Positions 8,401 to 16,718 of a stretch of DNA of 27,325 nt are shown one piece after another. The notes below the pieces were generated by a model that was not told the DNA's origin, made no database searches, and saw only the letters and a list, made by a program, of their open reading frames with translations. Made by a program: the position numbers and the translations under genes. Each line of letters begins with the position of its first letter. Position 1 is the stretch's first letter. The DNA is from Verrucomicrobiota bacterium (GTDB taxonomy: Bacteria > Verrucomicrobiota > Verrucomicrobiia > Verrucomicrobiales > Akkermansiaceae): contig WBXE01000006.1 of assembly GCA_008932955.1 (NCBI GenBank), positions 1 to 27,325 on the forward strand, read 5' to 3'.

Positions 8401-11400
8401 AACGGCAGCGTTGGCCATCGTGAAGGTGGTGGCACTATCTTTGACTCCATCCGGATCGCCAGTTTGGTGGTAGGCGCTATTGGGAAGGCTGGCTCTATCC
8501 ACTGCGATGATGACCGCCGCTGTGCCTGGGACGCCGTTCAAAATGTAGTTGCCGTAAGCATCGGTGAAGACGGTGTAGTACACGGGCGGATTGGGGCCGC
8601 TGCCGTCGGCATCCACCGCGATGTTTATTTTCACATTGGCTAGACCCGGTTCACTGCCCTCTCTGATACCATTGCCGGAGAGCCCGCTGCCGGCTCCGTT
8701 GTCATCCCAAACATTGCCGCTGACGCTGAAAGTGGAAACGACAGCCGGATAGCCGAAGCTGCGGTCCAGTATGGCTCCGCCAGCTGTGATGGTGGCTCCG
8801 GCCTGGCTGGTGCCAAGCATGGATTTGGTGGATGGTACGGCGCTTGATGTCGTCTGGTAGCCCGTAGGCAGAGTGCTGGTGAGTAGCTTGACGGCGTAGT
8901 TGCCATCAGCCAGGCCAACGAACAGATACTTGCCACTCACATCGGTGGCTTGGGAGTCGAGCAGGGCTTCACCGGTGTCTGCTACATTGTTGTTGTTAGT
9001 GTCGAGATAGAGCTCTACCGTCACATTGGCCAAACCGGCTTCACCGGTGTCTTGCGCATGGTTGCTATTGACGTCGGCGAAGATCGTGCCGCCAGTCTTG
9101 CCGTTGTTATCCACGCCAAAGTCGTAGCTGGTGTGCGCATCTGCGCCAGGGTAGGCGTGGAACGAGTCAGATGCCGGCGTGGTGGTGGCAGTGAGTGATG
9201 GGTTGATGGCTAGTACATTCGGGCTGCTGTAAGTGAGCGTATAGTCGCCCTCTGGGACGATGAAGTAGAAGTGGCCTCTGGCATCGGTGGTGGCAGTGGT
9301 CGCCAGCGGATTATTGGACAGATCGAAGCCAGTGAGGGTAATTGTAACCGGCGAGAGGCCCGTTTCTCCGACATCAAAGATTGCGTCGCGGTTGGCATCC
9401 AAAAAGACATTTCCATCGATACGGGCGCCTTGAGAATATCCGAAATTGATTCCTGCAGCCTGCTGGCCGCCGGCGAGGTTTGTGGCGAGGGCCTCGGCCG
9501 TAGTGGGCACCACGTTGCGGATGCTGCCGGTGATGAAACTGTCCTCATACACATCAACGAGATAATTGCCGGCCGGAAGGTTGTTGAACTGGTAATGACC
9601 GCTGGCATCGCTCAGGGTGCTCGTAATCTGACAATCCCCGTTGGCCACATCCAGAATGCCATTGTTGTTCGTATCCATATAGAGCATCACATAGGCATTG
9701 GCGATGGGCAGTTCTCCATTGTTCCAGACTTGATCGTGATTGACGTCCCACCACACACTGCCGCTCAAGGAACCATACAGGGTGGTGGTGGTGGTCGGCG
9801 ACGTCTGGAGCCAAGTACCGTTGTTTTTCAATTGCGCAGAATTCGTCACCACACTCACTCCGGGGTTGGCGTTGACGCTCGTCACCAATCTCAGTGGCGG
9901 CGTCACCAGCACGGTGTTGCCAGTGGCTTGCGCCCAGGTTCCCCCGATGCTGCTGGATGGCGTCGCTTTGAACGTTAGCGCACCCGGAATGCTGCCGGCG
10001 CTAGCCGTGCAGGTGTAGGTGAAGCTGGCCGAACCATTGTTGAGCGGCGCAGTCGCGGGCGAGGCGGCACTGCATACCACCGTGGCACCGTTGCTGCCGC
10101 TGGCGCTCAACGTGCCGGCTGTGACCGTGCCGGCATTGCCGGTGGCCGTGGTGGTGAGTGTGAGAGTCAGCGTGCCGCCTGAGGTCAGCAGGCTGCGATT
10201 GGCGCTCAGGGCGGAAGTGACGTTGAAGCTAGCGGCGGCGGGTTTGAGGGCGAGCAGAATGGCGGCCCATTTCTGATGGTTTTTCAGTGTAGCCGAACCG
10301 GTGCCGGTCGGGCCGGGACTCGCTTTCGTGGCCCAGGCCGCGCCGATGGTTTGGGTCGGGTCAAAACTGTACGAACCGGTGGTGAGTGCACCTGGTGGAG
10401 TTGCCGTGGCGATTGCGGAGACCGTGCCGGCATCATCCCACGCCATCACCGGCATCAACACCAAGGCGTTGGCGGACACCGTGGTGATGGAAGTTACTGC
10501 GGAAACGTCGCTGCTGGAGGTGTTGACCGTGGCATTTTTGTTAGCAACATCGAACGGTCCACCGCTAGTCCCGTCGGGCTTCTTTCCGCCGATGGTGTCT
10601 ACTCCGGAGAAAGCCACGATGGCAGCTGCGGCCTCGCAGTTTACCGTATCCAAGGTGAACGTATAATTCGTTATTCCGGCATCTGTTGAGTCGGCTACCT
10701 TATACAAAACCGCGCCGCGATGAAGTCTGGCTTTGCCTTCGTATGATGCGTTACAGACGCTAATCCAACCGGTCAACGAGGGAAAGGCCGAGCCATCAGC
10801 AAGGGCCACGTTCACGATCATGACATCCCCCGCCACCACTCCGCTCGGCTTGTTAATAGTTAGGGTTTTAACTTTTGATGCGCTGGCAGTGGTCGTTGAA
10901 CCGCGCTGTGTGATAGCTGAGGTGGTGCCACTCGCAATGCTCGTTGGTCCTCCGTTGATGGCGGTGGCAGTTGAGCCAAGATTCCATGTCAGTAACCCGC
11001 CCGCCTGCGTGCCGCCGGCATTGGCGCTGGCGTTCTGATAGCTCGTACCGGTCGGCACAATGTCGGTCACGGTGGCGTTGATGAGTTGGGTCGGTCCTGG
11101 ATAATAGGGCTGAATAGTGTACGTCAGGGCATCTCCGGCACTCGCCGTGGCCTTGTCCACGGTTTTATCGATGAACATCAGGGTGAATGGGAAATCAATG
11201 CTGGTTAGAGCCTGGCCGGCGGCAAGGGTAAACGCGGCGTAGGCACCTCCACTCACCGAGCAAATCAGATCCACCGGAATATCGGCGTCGCCGAGGTCCA
11301 CCTTGACGACGTAAGATGCGGCCGGGCGGCCGGCAAATGTGTAAAATCCGTTGGCATCGGTTTTGGTGGTGGCGAGCAAGGTGCCGCCGTTGCTGGCGTA

Positions 11401-13800
11401 GAGATTGACGGTGACATTTGGCAATGGCGAATCGCCGGCGTCGTATATCCCGTCGGCGTCCGCGTCATAGAAAACCCTATCGCCGATCGAGCCAGTGGTG
11501 GCAGATTGTTGGTAGCCGAAATCGACGTTGAGTAGCGAGCCGTTGAGCGGGAGTGCCACAGCCCCTTCATTGATCGGGTTGGTCGAGCCACCCGGCGGAT
11601 TGCCGGTGTTGGTACCGACGGGAGGCGTGAGGATTTTAGCGATATAATTTCCCGTCGGCAAGCCGATGAATAGATAGTTGCCGTTGGCATCAGTGATTTT
11701 AGTTCCCACCAGAGTATCGCCAGTGTTCCATATTCCGCTGTTATTCACATCGTTGTAGAGCGTCACGGTGATACCTGCTATGCCGGGCTCGCCGCCGTCC
11801 TGCGTCCCATTGCCATTGGTGTCGGTATATACGGTGTCGCCTATTTGACCGCCACCCACCGTGACGGGCGCTTCCGGATGCGGACCCATTTTCTTGCCCT
11901 CAAATGCCAGATCCACTCCGTTGTAGTAGGTGCCCGCGGGAACCGAGCTGCCAACGCTGGCCACGAATTTGATCACAGCCGTTTTGCCGGCCTGGATCGA
12001 CTCACCCAGCGTGAACACCGGCGCGTTGGGATAGGTCGAGGTGATTGTCGGACTGACGCTGGCCCCGTTGATGGTCGCGCTGAGGAAACTTGCGTAACTA
12101 AACCCGGCGGGTAAAAAGTCGCTGACCACCAGTGGTACACCACAGGGACCAGTGCCATCGTTGTTTATCGCAATGGTATAAGTGACGTTTTGTCCTGCGG
12201 AGACCGCCGAAGGGGTGACCGTCTTCGTCTCGCTAAGCAATGAAAAAAACCCGACGTCCACTGTATCATAGGCATTGGCCAGCACTTGGCCGTTGCTGGT
12301 GGCTGTGGTGGTATTAAGCAGCGTGCCGACGGCGGTGGCTTTGACGTAGATCGTGAGATTGACCAACTGGTTGGGCAAGATGCTGCCAACGCTCCAACTC
12401 AGCGTACTGCCGGCAACACTATTCGGCGCGGGCACCGCGCTCACATAAGATAACCCTGCAGGCAACACATCAGTAAGAACAATGTTAGGCAAACTCACCA
12501 GTCCCAGATTGGCAAACGTGATGGCAAAAGAGGTGCTGCCACCAGGGGCGATGCGCGCCTGGCTCGCCACCTTTTGCAGCAACGTAGTCGGTTGCAGCGA
12601 TACCACCGTCGGGTCAAAATAGCGCCAGATGTGGTCCTTGCCATTGGAGGTGCCTCCGGCATCGCCGCCGAAAGCATCGGCATAGATATGGCTGCTAACG
12701 AAAGACGTCGGATTGAGAACTTTGACTTTTACCGCGGAATACTCGGAGCGGCCCAGTTCCAGTTGCCCGATGGCAAATCTCACGGCGGTGGCCGTCGATG
12801 GGATCGCCGTGCTGCTGGTCCCAAGATTGCTGGCATCGATTCCAACGTAGCCAATCGCGGTGCTAATCAGCCCCGCCTTGTCCTTGCTAACTTGGCTTCC
12901 TGGATACTTAACTCGATTCCACGGACCCACCTCGATCGCCGATGGAATGGCAGTGGCGCTGCCGCCATTCGCTAGATACTTGGTGTAATTGAACGACCAT
13001 GCGTAGCCGCTTTGCGGGCCGGCCACGGCACAGGCCATCCCCCACGGGGCGTTGCCGCGTTCGTCAAGCGGGTCTATAATGGCAGGCACGTCCTTGCGGC
13101 CAAACGCCCGCAACTGATCGGCATCCCATAACGTCATGACTCCCAGAATATCCGAACCGGCGACGCTCGCCGCATCCCATTCGCCGACCGTTCGTCCGTC
13201 GTTGTTGATCATAGGCGCCGCGCCTCCAGACGCTGCCGCGCCATAACTATTGAACGCGGTTCGCGCATCGGTGGAGTAAAAAATACCGGTGTCGGCATAG
13301 ACCCCGGCGATGGTGCCGCGCGCCAGGCCGGAAGCGGTGACGCAGGGTTCGCTGACGCCATTAATGTTAGGTCCGAGCACCACTGGGGCGCCAGCGGGGT
13401 TGAGGCCCACCGCATTCTTCGCCCCGCACGAACCATCGCCAAGTGCGATGGGCGACTGGCCTTTCATGGGTACTGGCACGAAGCCGCGCGGATCGCTGGA
13501 TGTGGGCTGGATGTATGCCACATCCACCACCTGCATGCCCTGCGGGACATAAAATGTCTGATAGCCGCCTACCCCGGTGCTGGTCCCCGGCCCGGGCGTG
13601 GTTTTCATGACAATCCAAAACGTGTCATTTACTTGCACCAGGGGTTGGCTGGCGGCAGCCCGGTTGGACATGGTCTGCACAAAGTCCTGTGCCAAGCTCA
13701 AGCCCGTGGCGCGGGTATCGAGATTGTGACCGCGGGACGTGATAGTCGTTGCTGCTAGAGATGCTACAACAATTGCAGCGCAGGTAAGCGTTTTTTTCAT
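5452..13800 (-). CDS. Giant exported SdrD-B / DUF11 mosaic protein (about 2782 residues)
   Basis: The protein starts MKKTLTCAAIVVASLAATTI, a clear signal peptide, from ATG 13800; the frame is open nine codons further. Positions from DNA: a unique head (residues 30-400), two DUF11 domains (400-647), two SdrD-B-like domains (650-873), a DUF11-like domain (875-947), a module beginning KTLTINKPSGVVAGDVM (973-1190), an Ig-like region (1190-1340), six SdrD-B-like domains (1342-2030), a fourth DUF11 (2032-2147), a ninth SdrD-B-like unit (2150-2270), a Ca-binding-like DNRDGDRYDNLDEYAF, and a C-terminal region of about 330 residues recalling verrucomicrobial family TIGR02597. Asp/Asn-rich loops such as DTNGNGTQDGGE suggest calcium-stiffened rods. 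No LPXTG or PEP-CTERM signal is seen. A role in adhesion or the cell surface is inferred. Confidence 0.9.
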   Translation of the reverse strand: MKKTLTCAAIVVASLAATTITSRGHNLDTRATGLSLAQDFVQTMSNRAAASQPLVQVNDTFWIVMKTTPGPGTSTGVGGYQTFYVPQGMQVVDVAYIQPTSSDPRGFVPVPMKGQSPIALGDGSCGAKNAVGLNPAGAPVVLGPNINGVSEPCVTASGLARGTIAGVYADTGIFYSTDARTAFNSYGAAASGGAAPMINNDGRTVGEWDAASVAGSDILGVMTLWDADQLRAFGRKDVPAIIDPLDERGNAPWGMACAVAGPQSGYAWSFNYTKYLANGGSATAIPSAIEVGPWNRVKYPGSQVSKDKAGLISTAIGYVGIDASNLGTSSTAIPSTATAVRFAIGQLELGRSEYSAVKVKVLNPTSFVSSHIYADAFGGDAGGTSNGKDHIWRYFDPTVVSLQPTTLLQKVASQARIAPGGSTSFAITFANLGLVSLPNIVLTDVLPAGLSYVSAVPAPNSVAGSTLSWSVGSILPNQLVNLTIYVKATAVGTLLNTTTATSNGQVLANAYDTVDVGFFSLLSETKTVTPSAVSAGQNVTYTIAINNDGTGPCGVPLVVSDFLPAGFSYASFLSATINGASVSPTITSTYPNAPVFTLGESIQAGKTAVIKFVASVGSSVPAGTYYNGVDLAFEGKKMGPHPEAPVTVGGGQIGDTVYTDTNGNGTQDGGEPGIAGITVTLYNDVNNSGIWNTGDTLVGTKITDANGNYLFIGLPTGNYIAKILTPPVGTNTGNPPGGSTNPINEGAVALPLNGSLLNVDFGYQQSATTGSIGDRVFYDADADGIYDAGDSPLPNVTVNLYASNGGTLLATTKTDANGFYTFAGRPAASYVVKVDLGDADIPVDLICSVSGGAYAAFTLAAGQALTSIDFPFTLMFIDKTVDKATASAGDALTYTIQPYYPGPTQLINATVTDIVPTGTSYQNASANAGGTQAGGLLTWNLGSTATAINGGPTSIASGTTSAITQRGSTTTASASKVKTLTINKPSGVVAGDVMIVNVALADGSAFPSLTGWISVCNASYEGKARLHRGAVLYKVADSTDAGITNYTFTLDTVNCEAAAAIVAFSGVDTIGGKKPDGTSGGPFDVANKNATVNTSSSDVSAVTSITTVSANALVLMPVMAWDDAGTVSAIATATPPGALTTGSYSFDPTQTIGAAWATKASPGPTGTGSATLKNHQKWAAILLALKPAAASFNVTSALSANRSLLTSGGTLTLTLTTTATGNAGTVTAGTLSASGSNGATVVCSAASPATAPLNNGSASFTYTCTASAGSIPGALTFKATPSSSIGGTWAQATGNTVLVTPPLRLVTSVNANPGVSVVTNSAQLKNNGTWLQTSPTTTTTLYGSLSGSVWWDVNHDQVWNNGELPIANAYVMLYMDTNNNGILDVANGDCQITSTLSDASGHYQFNNLPAGNYLVDVYEDSFITGSIRNVVPTTAEALATNLAGGQQAAGINFGYSQGARIDGNVFLDANRDAIFDVGETGLSPVTITLTGFDLSNNPLATTATTDARGHFYFIVPEGDYTLTYSSPNVLAINPSLTATTTPASDSFHAYPGADAHTSYDFGVDNNGKTGGTIFADVNSNHAQDTGEAGLANVTVELYLDTNNNNVADTGEALLDSQATDVSGKYLFVGLADGNYAVKLLTSTLPTGYQTTSSAVPSTKSMLGTSQAGATITAGGAILDRSFGYPAVVSTFSVSGNVWDDNGAGSGLSGNGIREGSEPGLANVKINIAVDADGSGPNPPVYYTVFTDAYGNYILNGVPGTAAVIIAVDRASLPNSAYHQTGDPDGVKDSATTFTMANAAVSSRNFGYNQVLGSISGTVVVGANGNGMADVGEAGLAEATITLRYAGVDGILNTADDGIFSPQVTSASGSYTFTGLVPGLYQVSKTNPAMYLSWADADGGNSDNITLMLDFGLDGVGGTADDRMVKTHQDFEDYRLGTIGGTVLADTNNDNIGDAPIRGVTLELQDATTHSLIAATTTDGVGAYAFTRVLPGSYKVVEIDPSGYVSLTPNQVAVALSAGATGIANFVDSRFADLAITKSVDNPTPNVGSQVVFTLTATNYGPSAATGVSVSEALPTGYQFVSANPAAAYNSTTGAWTIGSLANAATATLQVTAKVTASGTYLNVATISGNQQDSNMGNNTASIATIPKAQGSITGTVWLHPDGYPYSTDNYGIPVANTPLAGVLLSLLDGSGKPVLNEQGVAMTSTTGDDGTYTFTAAVGSYKVAETQPAHYGSLSDKDTNFEDYQAGKGDANLIGDPSPITLVAGATNPGNDFIDFRQACPDHWTDWQTKWNDTLAGQTALHDNRDGDRYDNLDEYAFCMPPQSGVIRPFSIAPGVEAIDGLLRRTAGGPKDVTYTLEYSAALTDPVVWNSIQINVDPYGIDPYANAYVYSNLDITGYPDGTETVCIFNLESLTYPLVNGEGFVRIRVDYTGVGGGASYTEVLGWTETTLEPGTSTFNKPYLDTPVFSGTVGLVNGQTLDFTTSAGGKNLADFIPALPGVAYYLEVSSGANEGQRFDVLSASGSAVTLANASDLYAATPPYNTLIGAPPVSLAGASVLIRQHWTLDSMFPPDGLGASTSQATANTVQVGESKTYWLYYDAATGESHWADFADTTLMTNQGAVVIPPGQGVLFHNNLDNPSNSPSPSPFVILNYGEVRMNEFVRPLAAGKNLVGGGYPMAQSATGTDSRQMTLANGFFGSLDAATANSFQIYNADTTFGSTDQTTYYLRNDPSQTPPLIAWVRFDAAALNPCDSENLFLGNRAAYINPATALPAYHYAKPWKP

Positions 13801-13876
13801 GGCATGGGAATGATGGCTGGCTCTCAATCCTGCGGCACCCGACTGCCCTAAATGACAGCCAACCGCATTAGGTTGA

Positions 13877-13906
13877 GATATATGATAAAATCATCGATTC
13901 AATCAA
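13877..13906 (-). promoter_or_regulatory. Possible promoter of the giant gene with an embedded inverted repeat
   Basis: On the minus strand TTGATT (13906-13901) and TATATC (13882-13877) are 18 bases apart and resemble sigma-70 -35 and -10 boxes, about 75 bp before the ATG at 13800. The spacer carries ATGAT-AAA-ATCAT (13882-13894), which could be an operator. This is pattern recognition only; verrucomicrobial promoters are poorly known. Confidence 0.35.
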
Positions 13907-14082
13907 GATCTTTTTGCTATAGCATGGATTTAACAGCATATACCCATCAACCCCATAGTTCATCGCCACACGCCCTGCGTAACAATACCCAGGCCCGCAT
14001 CTCTTGGTTAGATATGTGTGAGCTGCGTTCCATTGTAGCGGCGGCCTGTGATTGCCGATGTGCATGAGATGACGGTTGGAGT

Positions 14083-14122
14083 GCGGCAGCTTGCTGCCGC
14101 CAGGCCAAGCCAGCTTGCTGGC
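14083..14122. repeat. Tandem pair of REP-like hairpins
   Basis: GCGGCAGC-TT-GCTGCCGC (14083-14100) and GCCAGC-TT-GCTGGC (14109-14122) are perfect stems with the same TT loop, eight bases apart. The shared AGCTTGCT core in two arms suggests a REP doublet. It lies between the lipoprotein gene and the upstream region of the giant gene. Confidence 0.75.
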
Positions 14123-14306
14123 AAGTGTCGGCGTGCGGCGGATTCATTGGCGGATCAAGAGCCGCTGCGGTCATAGACGCGCCGCTACAATTCGACAGAT
14201 ATTCTTGCGCGGTGCCTGATGACACTGTCTCTATCTCCGAGGCTGTCTTTGTCTCCGACGCGGGCTTTGGGCTTGCCCAGGATGAGATGACCGGCGTCCT
14301 AGAATC

Positions 14307-14816
14307 CTACTTCGGAGTTCGGCTTGAATGCTTGCCGGGCGCGGCGGTATCCGTTGTGGCGTGCGACGATCCAAGGTCGGTGAGGCGCTCGGCGGCTTGC
14401 TGTTTGAACTCGCGCAGCAGCCCGACCTCGCGACGGGTGATGCGATAGGGACCGGTGAGCTCGATCTGGCGGGTGGACGCCGCCTTGGCACGGCAGGCGT
14501 AGGCGCGCTTCGCATCAAGGTAGTAGAGAATGAGGAAATGCCGGTCGTGGGTGGTCGTTTCTGCAAGAAAATCCGGCGCTCCGCGGGTCTGCAAAAACAC
14601 TCCGAGATCCGGATAGACGCCGGACTGGCTGAGCAAGCGCTGCTGCCCTAGTGATGGCGGATTTTCTCGCACCAGCATGATTTGGTCATGCGCCGCCCGC
14701 TCAGTCCAGCCGGTTACCCACGCATCGGATACCGGCTGACAAGCACTGAGCAGCCCCAGCACCCAAGCTAACAAAATCAGAGACTTCCAGCATCGCTTCT
14801 TCTTTGTACATTTCAT
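14307..14816 (-). CDS. Small lipoprotein of unknown function
   Basis: The N-terminus is strongly basic (MKCTKKKRCWK), followed by a hydrophobic core and the lipobox L-S-A-C with Cys26, so a lipid-anchored envelope protein is expected. The mature part of about 144 residues has QRLLSQSGVYPDLGVFLQTRGAPDFLAETT, and then FLILYYLDAKRAYACR, which looks like a beta-hairpin fold; the basic, Ser/Thr-rich tail is probably disordered. I do not recognise a family. A GGAG lies about 12 bases before ATG 14816, one of few Shine-Dalgarno-like motifs in this window. It follows the lipoprotein protease gene by 75 bp on the same strand, so the two may share a transcript and location. Confidence 0.75.
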   Translation of the reverse strand: MKCTKKKRCWKSLILLAWVLGLLSACQPVSDAWVTGWTERAAHDQIMLVRENPPSLGQQRLLSQSGVYPDLGVFLQTRGAPDFLAETTTHDRHFLILYYLDAKRAYACRAKAASTRQIELTGPYRITRREVGLLREFKQQAAERLTDLGSSHATTDTAAPGKHSSRTPK

Positions 14817-14891
14817 CGTGCGCTTGATCTCCGCCGCCCGTCCAAGGGCTCGCCGGACCGGATGGCCGGCTGAGCGGAGGCGTGGAGTGTA

Positions 14892-15668
14892 TCACTCGAC
14901 GAGTGGATTGGCACGACTTTTCCGCGCCCGATCGCGATTGATTAATTCGGCGATCATCCGGGTGTTAGGGCGGGTTCCCTCCGAATCCACGAAAAACGCG
15001 GTATCCATCGGCACCAGAAACTCCACCGCCGAATTAATCCCCACTAGGTCGCCATGGGCATCGACCACCGGTCCGCCGCTGTCGCCGGGTTGCAGCGGGA
15101 TATCGATTTCAAATTTACGGGCACCGGTGAACAGGTACTCCGGGGATAGCGCGGTCGAGAGCTTGCCACTGCCAACTTTCAAGCCAGTGGCAATCCCGCC
15201 GTGAATGACCCGCGTGCCGACTGGCAAGCGGAGCTGGGGCTGTGTCCATTGGTAGAAATACGGTGTTTTGAGCGGCGCGTGCAACAAGGCCACATCCGCG
15301 CTAGCTGAGCGCCAGACGACCCGGGCCCTAGCCGTGACGAGATTCCCATCGAGGTGATAGATCACAAAGGCGTGAGCGCCCGTCTGCACCCGCTCGAGCA
15401 CATGGTCGGCGGTGAGAAAGTACCCGTCGGCGCTGATCGGCGCGGCCGACCCCCCATCCACATCCTCGTGTTGATACATTTTGGGGAAACGCCCGCCGCT
15501 CCAATCCCCAATGCTGGCACGCCGCGTCACCACCACCGCGCTGACCCGTTGGGCAACAATTTGGCGCGTGGCTCGATCCGGGGTGGCCTGCGACGGTGCC
15601 CACGGCATGCAGCCTGCGGCCAGCCATCCTGCCAGCACAACCAAGCTGTATGTCACCGCGCGCGTCAT
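14892..15668 (-). CDS. Lipoprotein trypsin-like serine protease
   Basis: The chymotrypsin/DegP-like triad is visible: His89 in FLTADHVLE, Asp125 in SADVALLHA and Ser197 in PGDSGGPVV. The tail DAHGDLVGINSAVEF completes the substrate-pocket strand. The signal peptide ends in A-A-G-C with Cys20, giving a lipoprotein. At 258 residues it holds the protease domain alone; there is no PDZ domain, unlike DegP/HtrA. It probably acts in the periplasm or on the cell surface. It lies 33 bp after mutY and 75 bp before the second lipoprotein gene, which may be a partner or substrate (inference). ATG 15668 starts the signal peptide directly; no Shine-Dalgarno precedes it. Confidence 0.9.
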   Translation of the reverse strand: MTRAVTYSLVVLAGWLAAGCMPWAPSQATPDRATRQIVAQRVSAVVVTRRASIGDWSGGRFPKMYQHEDVDGGSAAPISADGYFLTADHVLERVQTGAHAFVIYHLDGNLVTARARVVWRSASADVALLHAPLKTPYFYQWTQPQLRLPVGTRVIHGGIATGLKVGSGKLSTALSPEYLFTGARKFEIDIPLQPGDSGGPVVDAHGDLVGINSAVEFLVPMDTAFFVDSEGTRPNTRMIAELINRDRARKSRANPLVE

Positions 15669-15701
15669 CGCCGACTACTAAACCACAATCTAGCCGCCGC
15701 G

Positions 15702-16718
15702 TCACATCCGATCTGTCGATTCACCCAACAATTTTGTCAGTACCTTGCGGAAGGGTGAGGGCATGGGCAGGTCGGTGAGTGCCGCTGGAGCCATCCAGGC
15801 CTCGCCCGGAGCGAGTGGAAAGTGGTCTACCGCGCCGGCATGCACTCGCAGGCGCACCCGGTAGCGGGTGATAGAATATGGCTGTTCCGCCACAACCGGC
15901 AGATGGGCGATGTCGCTAGCCGCGCGGGTTGGCAACTTCCACAGCCCGGTGCGGCGCCGACCCTCCTCGCAATGCAACAACAGGTGCCCGGCAGCGTCGC
16001 GCAGCCACAGGGCGTGCTCGTCCACCGCAGTGATGACGGTTTTCAGCCGTTTAAGTGGCAGGCGGGCAGGGGTTGGCGCTCGGCAGAAGCGGGCCACCGG
16101 GCAATTGGCGCAATCCGGCAGGCCCGGGCGGCAGTGCGTCTGTCCGAGTTCCATCACGGCCGAGTTGTAAGCCCGCGGCTGTTGCTTGTCCTCCAACATT
16201 TCCGCCCATTGGGCTATTTGGCGTTGGCCCGCTGCGGTGTCCACGGCCTCGCGGAAATCCATCAGGCGTGCCAGCACCCGCGTCACATTCCCGTCCACCA
16301 CCGCTCCCGGCAGGTCGAAGGCAAACGCTCGCAACGCGTTAGCCGTGTAGGGACCGATGCCTGGCAGATCCAACAATTCATGCGGATTGTGTGGAAACTT
16401 CCCGGCGTGTTTGGCGATGACGGCGCGGGCGGTATCGCGCAGCATTCTAGCGCGGCGGTAATACCCCAGTCCTTCCCAGGCCTTGAGCAAGGATGCATCA
16501 GCCGCCGCCGCCAAGGCTGTGACATCGGGAAAACTCTCCAGAAACCGGCTATAGTAGGATTTTCCTAACACCGTGGCAATCTGCGTCTGTTGCAGCATCA
16601 CCTCCGACACCAGCACCGCATAACCATCGCGTGTGCGCCGCCACGGGTAGTCCTTGCCGCACCTGGCAAACCACTCGAGCAACGCGTCACGGAACGCCTC
16701 CCGGTTCTCATGCGTCAT
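15702..16718 (-). CDS. mutY: A/G-specific adenine DNA glycosylase MutY
   Basis: MutY removes adenine mispaired with 8-oxoguanine or guanine. The catalytic residues are Glu39 in VSEVMLQQTQ and Asp142 in VVDGNVTRV; the helix-hairpin-helix is LPGIGPYTAN (118-127). The 4Fe-4S ligands are Cys196, 203, 206 and 212 in the spacing C-x6-C-x2-C-x5-C. From about 225 to the end lies the NUDIX-like domain that reads 8-oxoG (ALWLRDAAGHLLL; GLWKLPT). The length of 338 is typical. ATG 16718 overlaps the stop of the upstream hexomutase gene (TGATG), and AGGAG lies three bases before it, indicating translational coupling. The frame is open 15 codons further upstream, inside the hexomutase gene, and that extension is unlikely. 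Confidence 0.95.
   Translation of the reverse strand: MTHENREAFRDALLEWFARCGKDYPWRRTRDGYAVLVSEVMLQQTQIATVLGKSYYSRFLESFPDVTALAAAADASLLKAWEGLGYYRRARMLRDTARAVIAKHAGKFPHNPHELLDLPGIGPYTANALRAFAFDLPGAVVDGNVTRVLARLMDFREAVDTAAGQRQIAQWAEMLEDKQQPRAYNSAVMELGQTHCRPGLPDCANCPVARFCRAPTPARLPLKRLKTVITAVDEHALWLRDAAGHLLLHCEEGRRRTGLWKLPTRAASDIAHLPVVAEQPYSITRYRVRLRVHAGAVDHFPLAPGEAWMAPAALTDLPMPSPFRKVLTKLLGESTDRM

Larger units (their letters stand above)
13801..14306. other. 506-bp gene-free region upstream of the giant gene
   Basis: No convincing gene is present; the short frames here give no recognisable protein. The part nearest the giant gene (about 13860-13960) is AT-rich and holds a possible promoter. A hairpin doublet lies at 14083-14122. 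At 14225-14260 an 18-base unit (CTGTCTCTATCTCCGAGG) is followed by a second copy matching at 15 of 18 positions. GGGCAAGCCC, on the minus strand at 14270-14279, is a small hairpin downstream of the lipoprotein gene. Confidence 0.6.

Noticed and set aside
13868..14225. Small minus-strand genes upstream of the giant gene
   Set aside because: The 65- and 92-codon frames give no recognisable protein, and one runs across the hairpin doublet.
13801..14306. tRNA or structured RNA gene
   Set aside because: No cloverleaf, T-loop consensus or CCA end was found on either strand; only short hairpins are present.
14892..15668. DegP/HtrA chaperone-protease
   Set aside because: There is no PDZ domain and the protein is a lipoprotein of only 258 residues.
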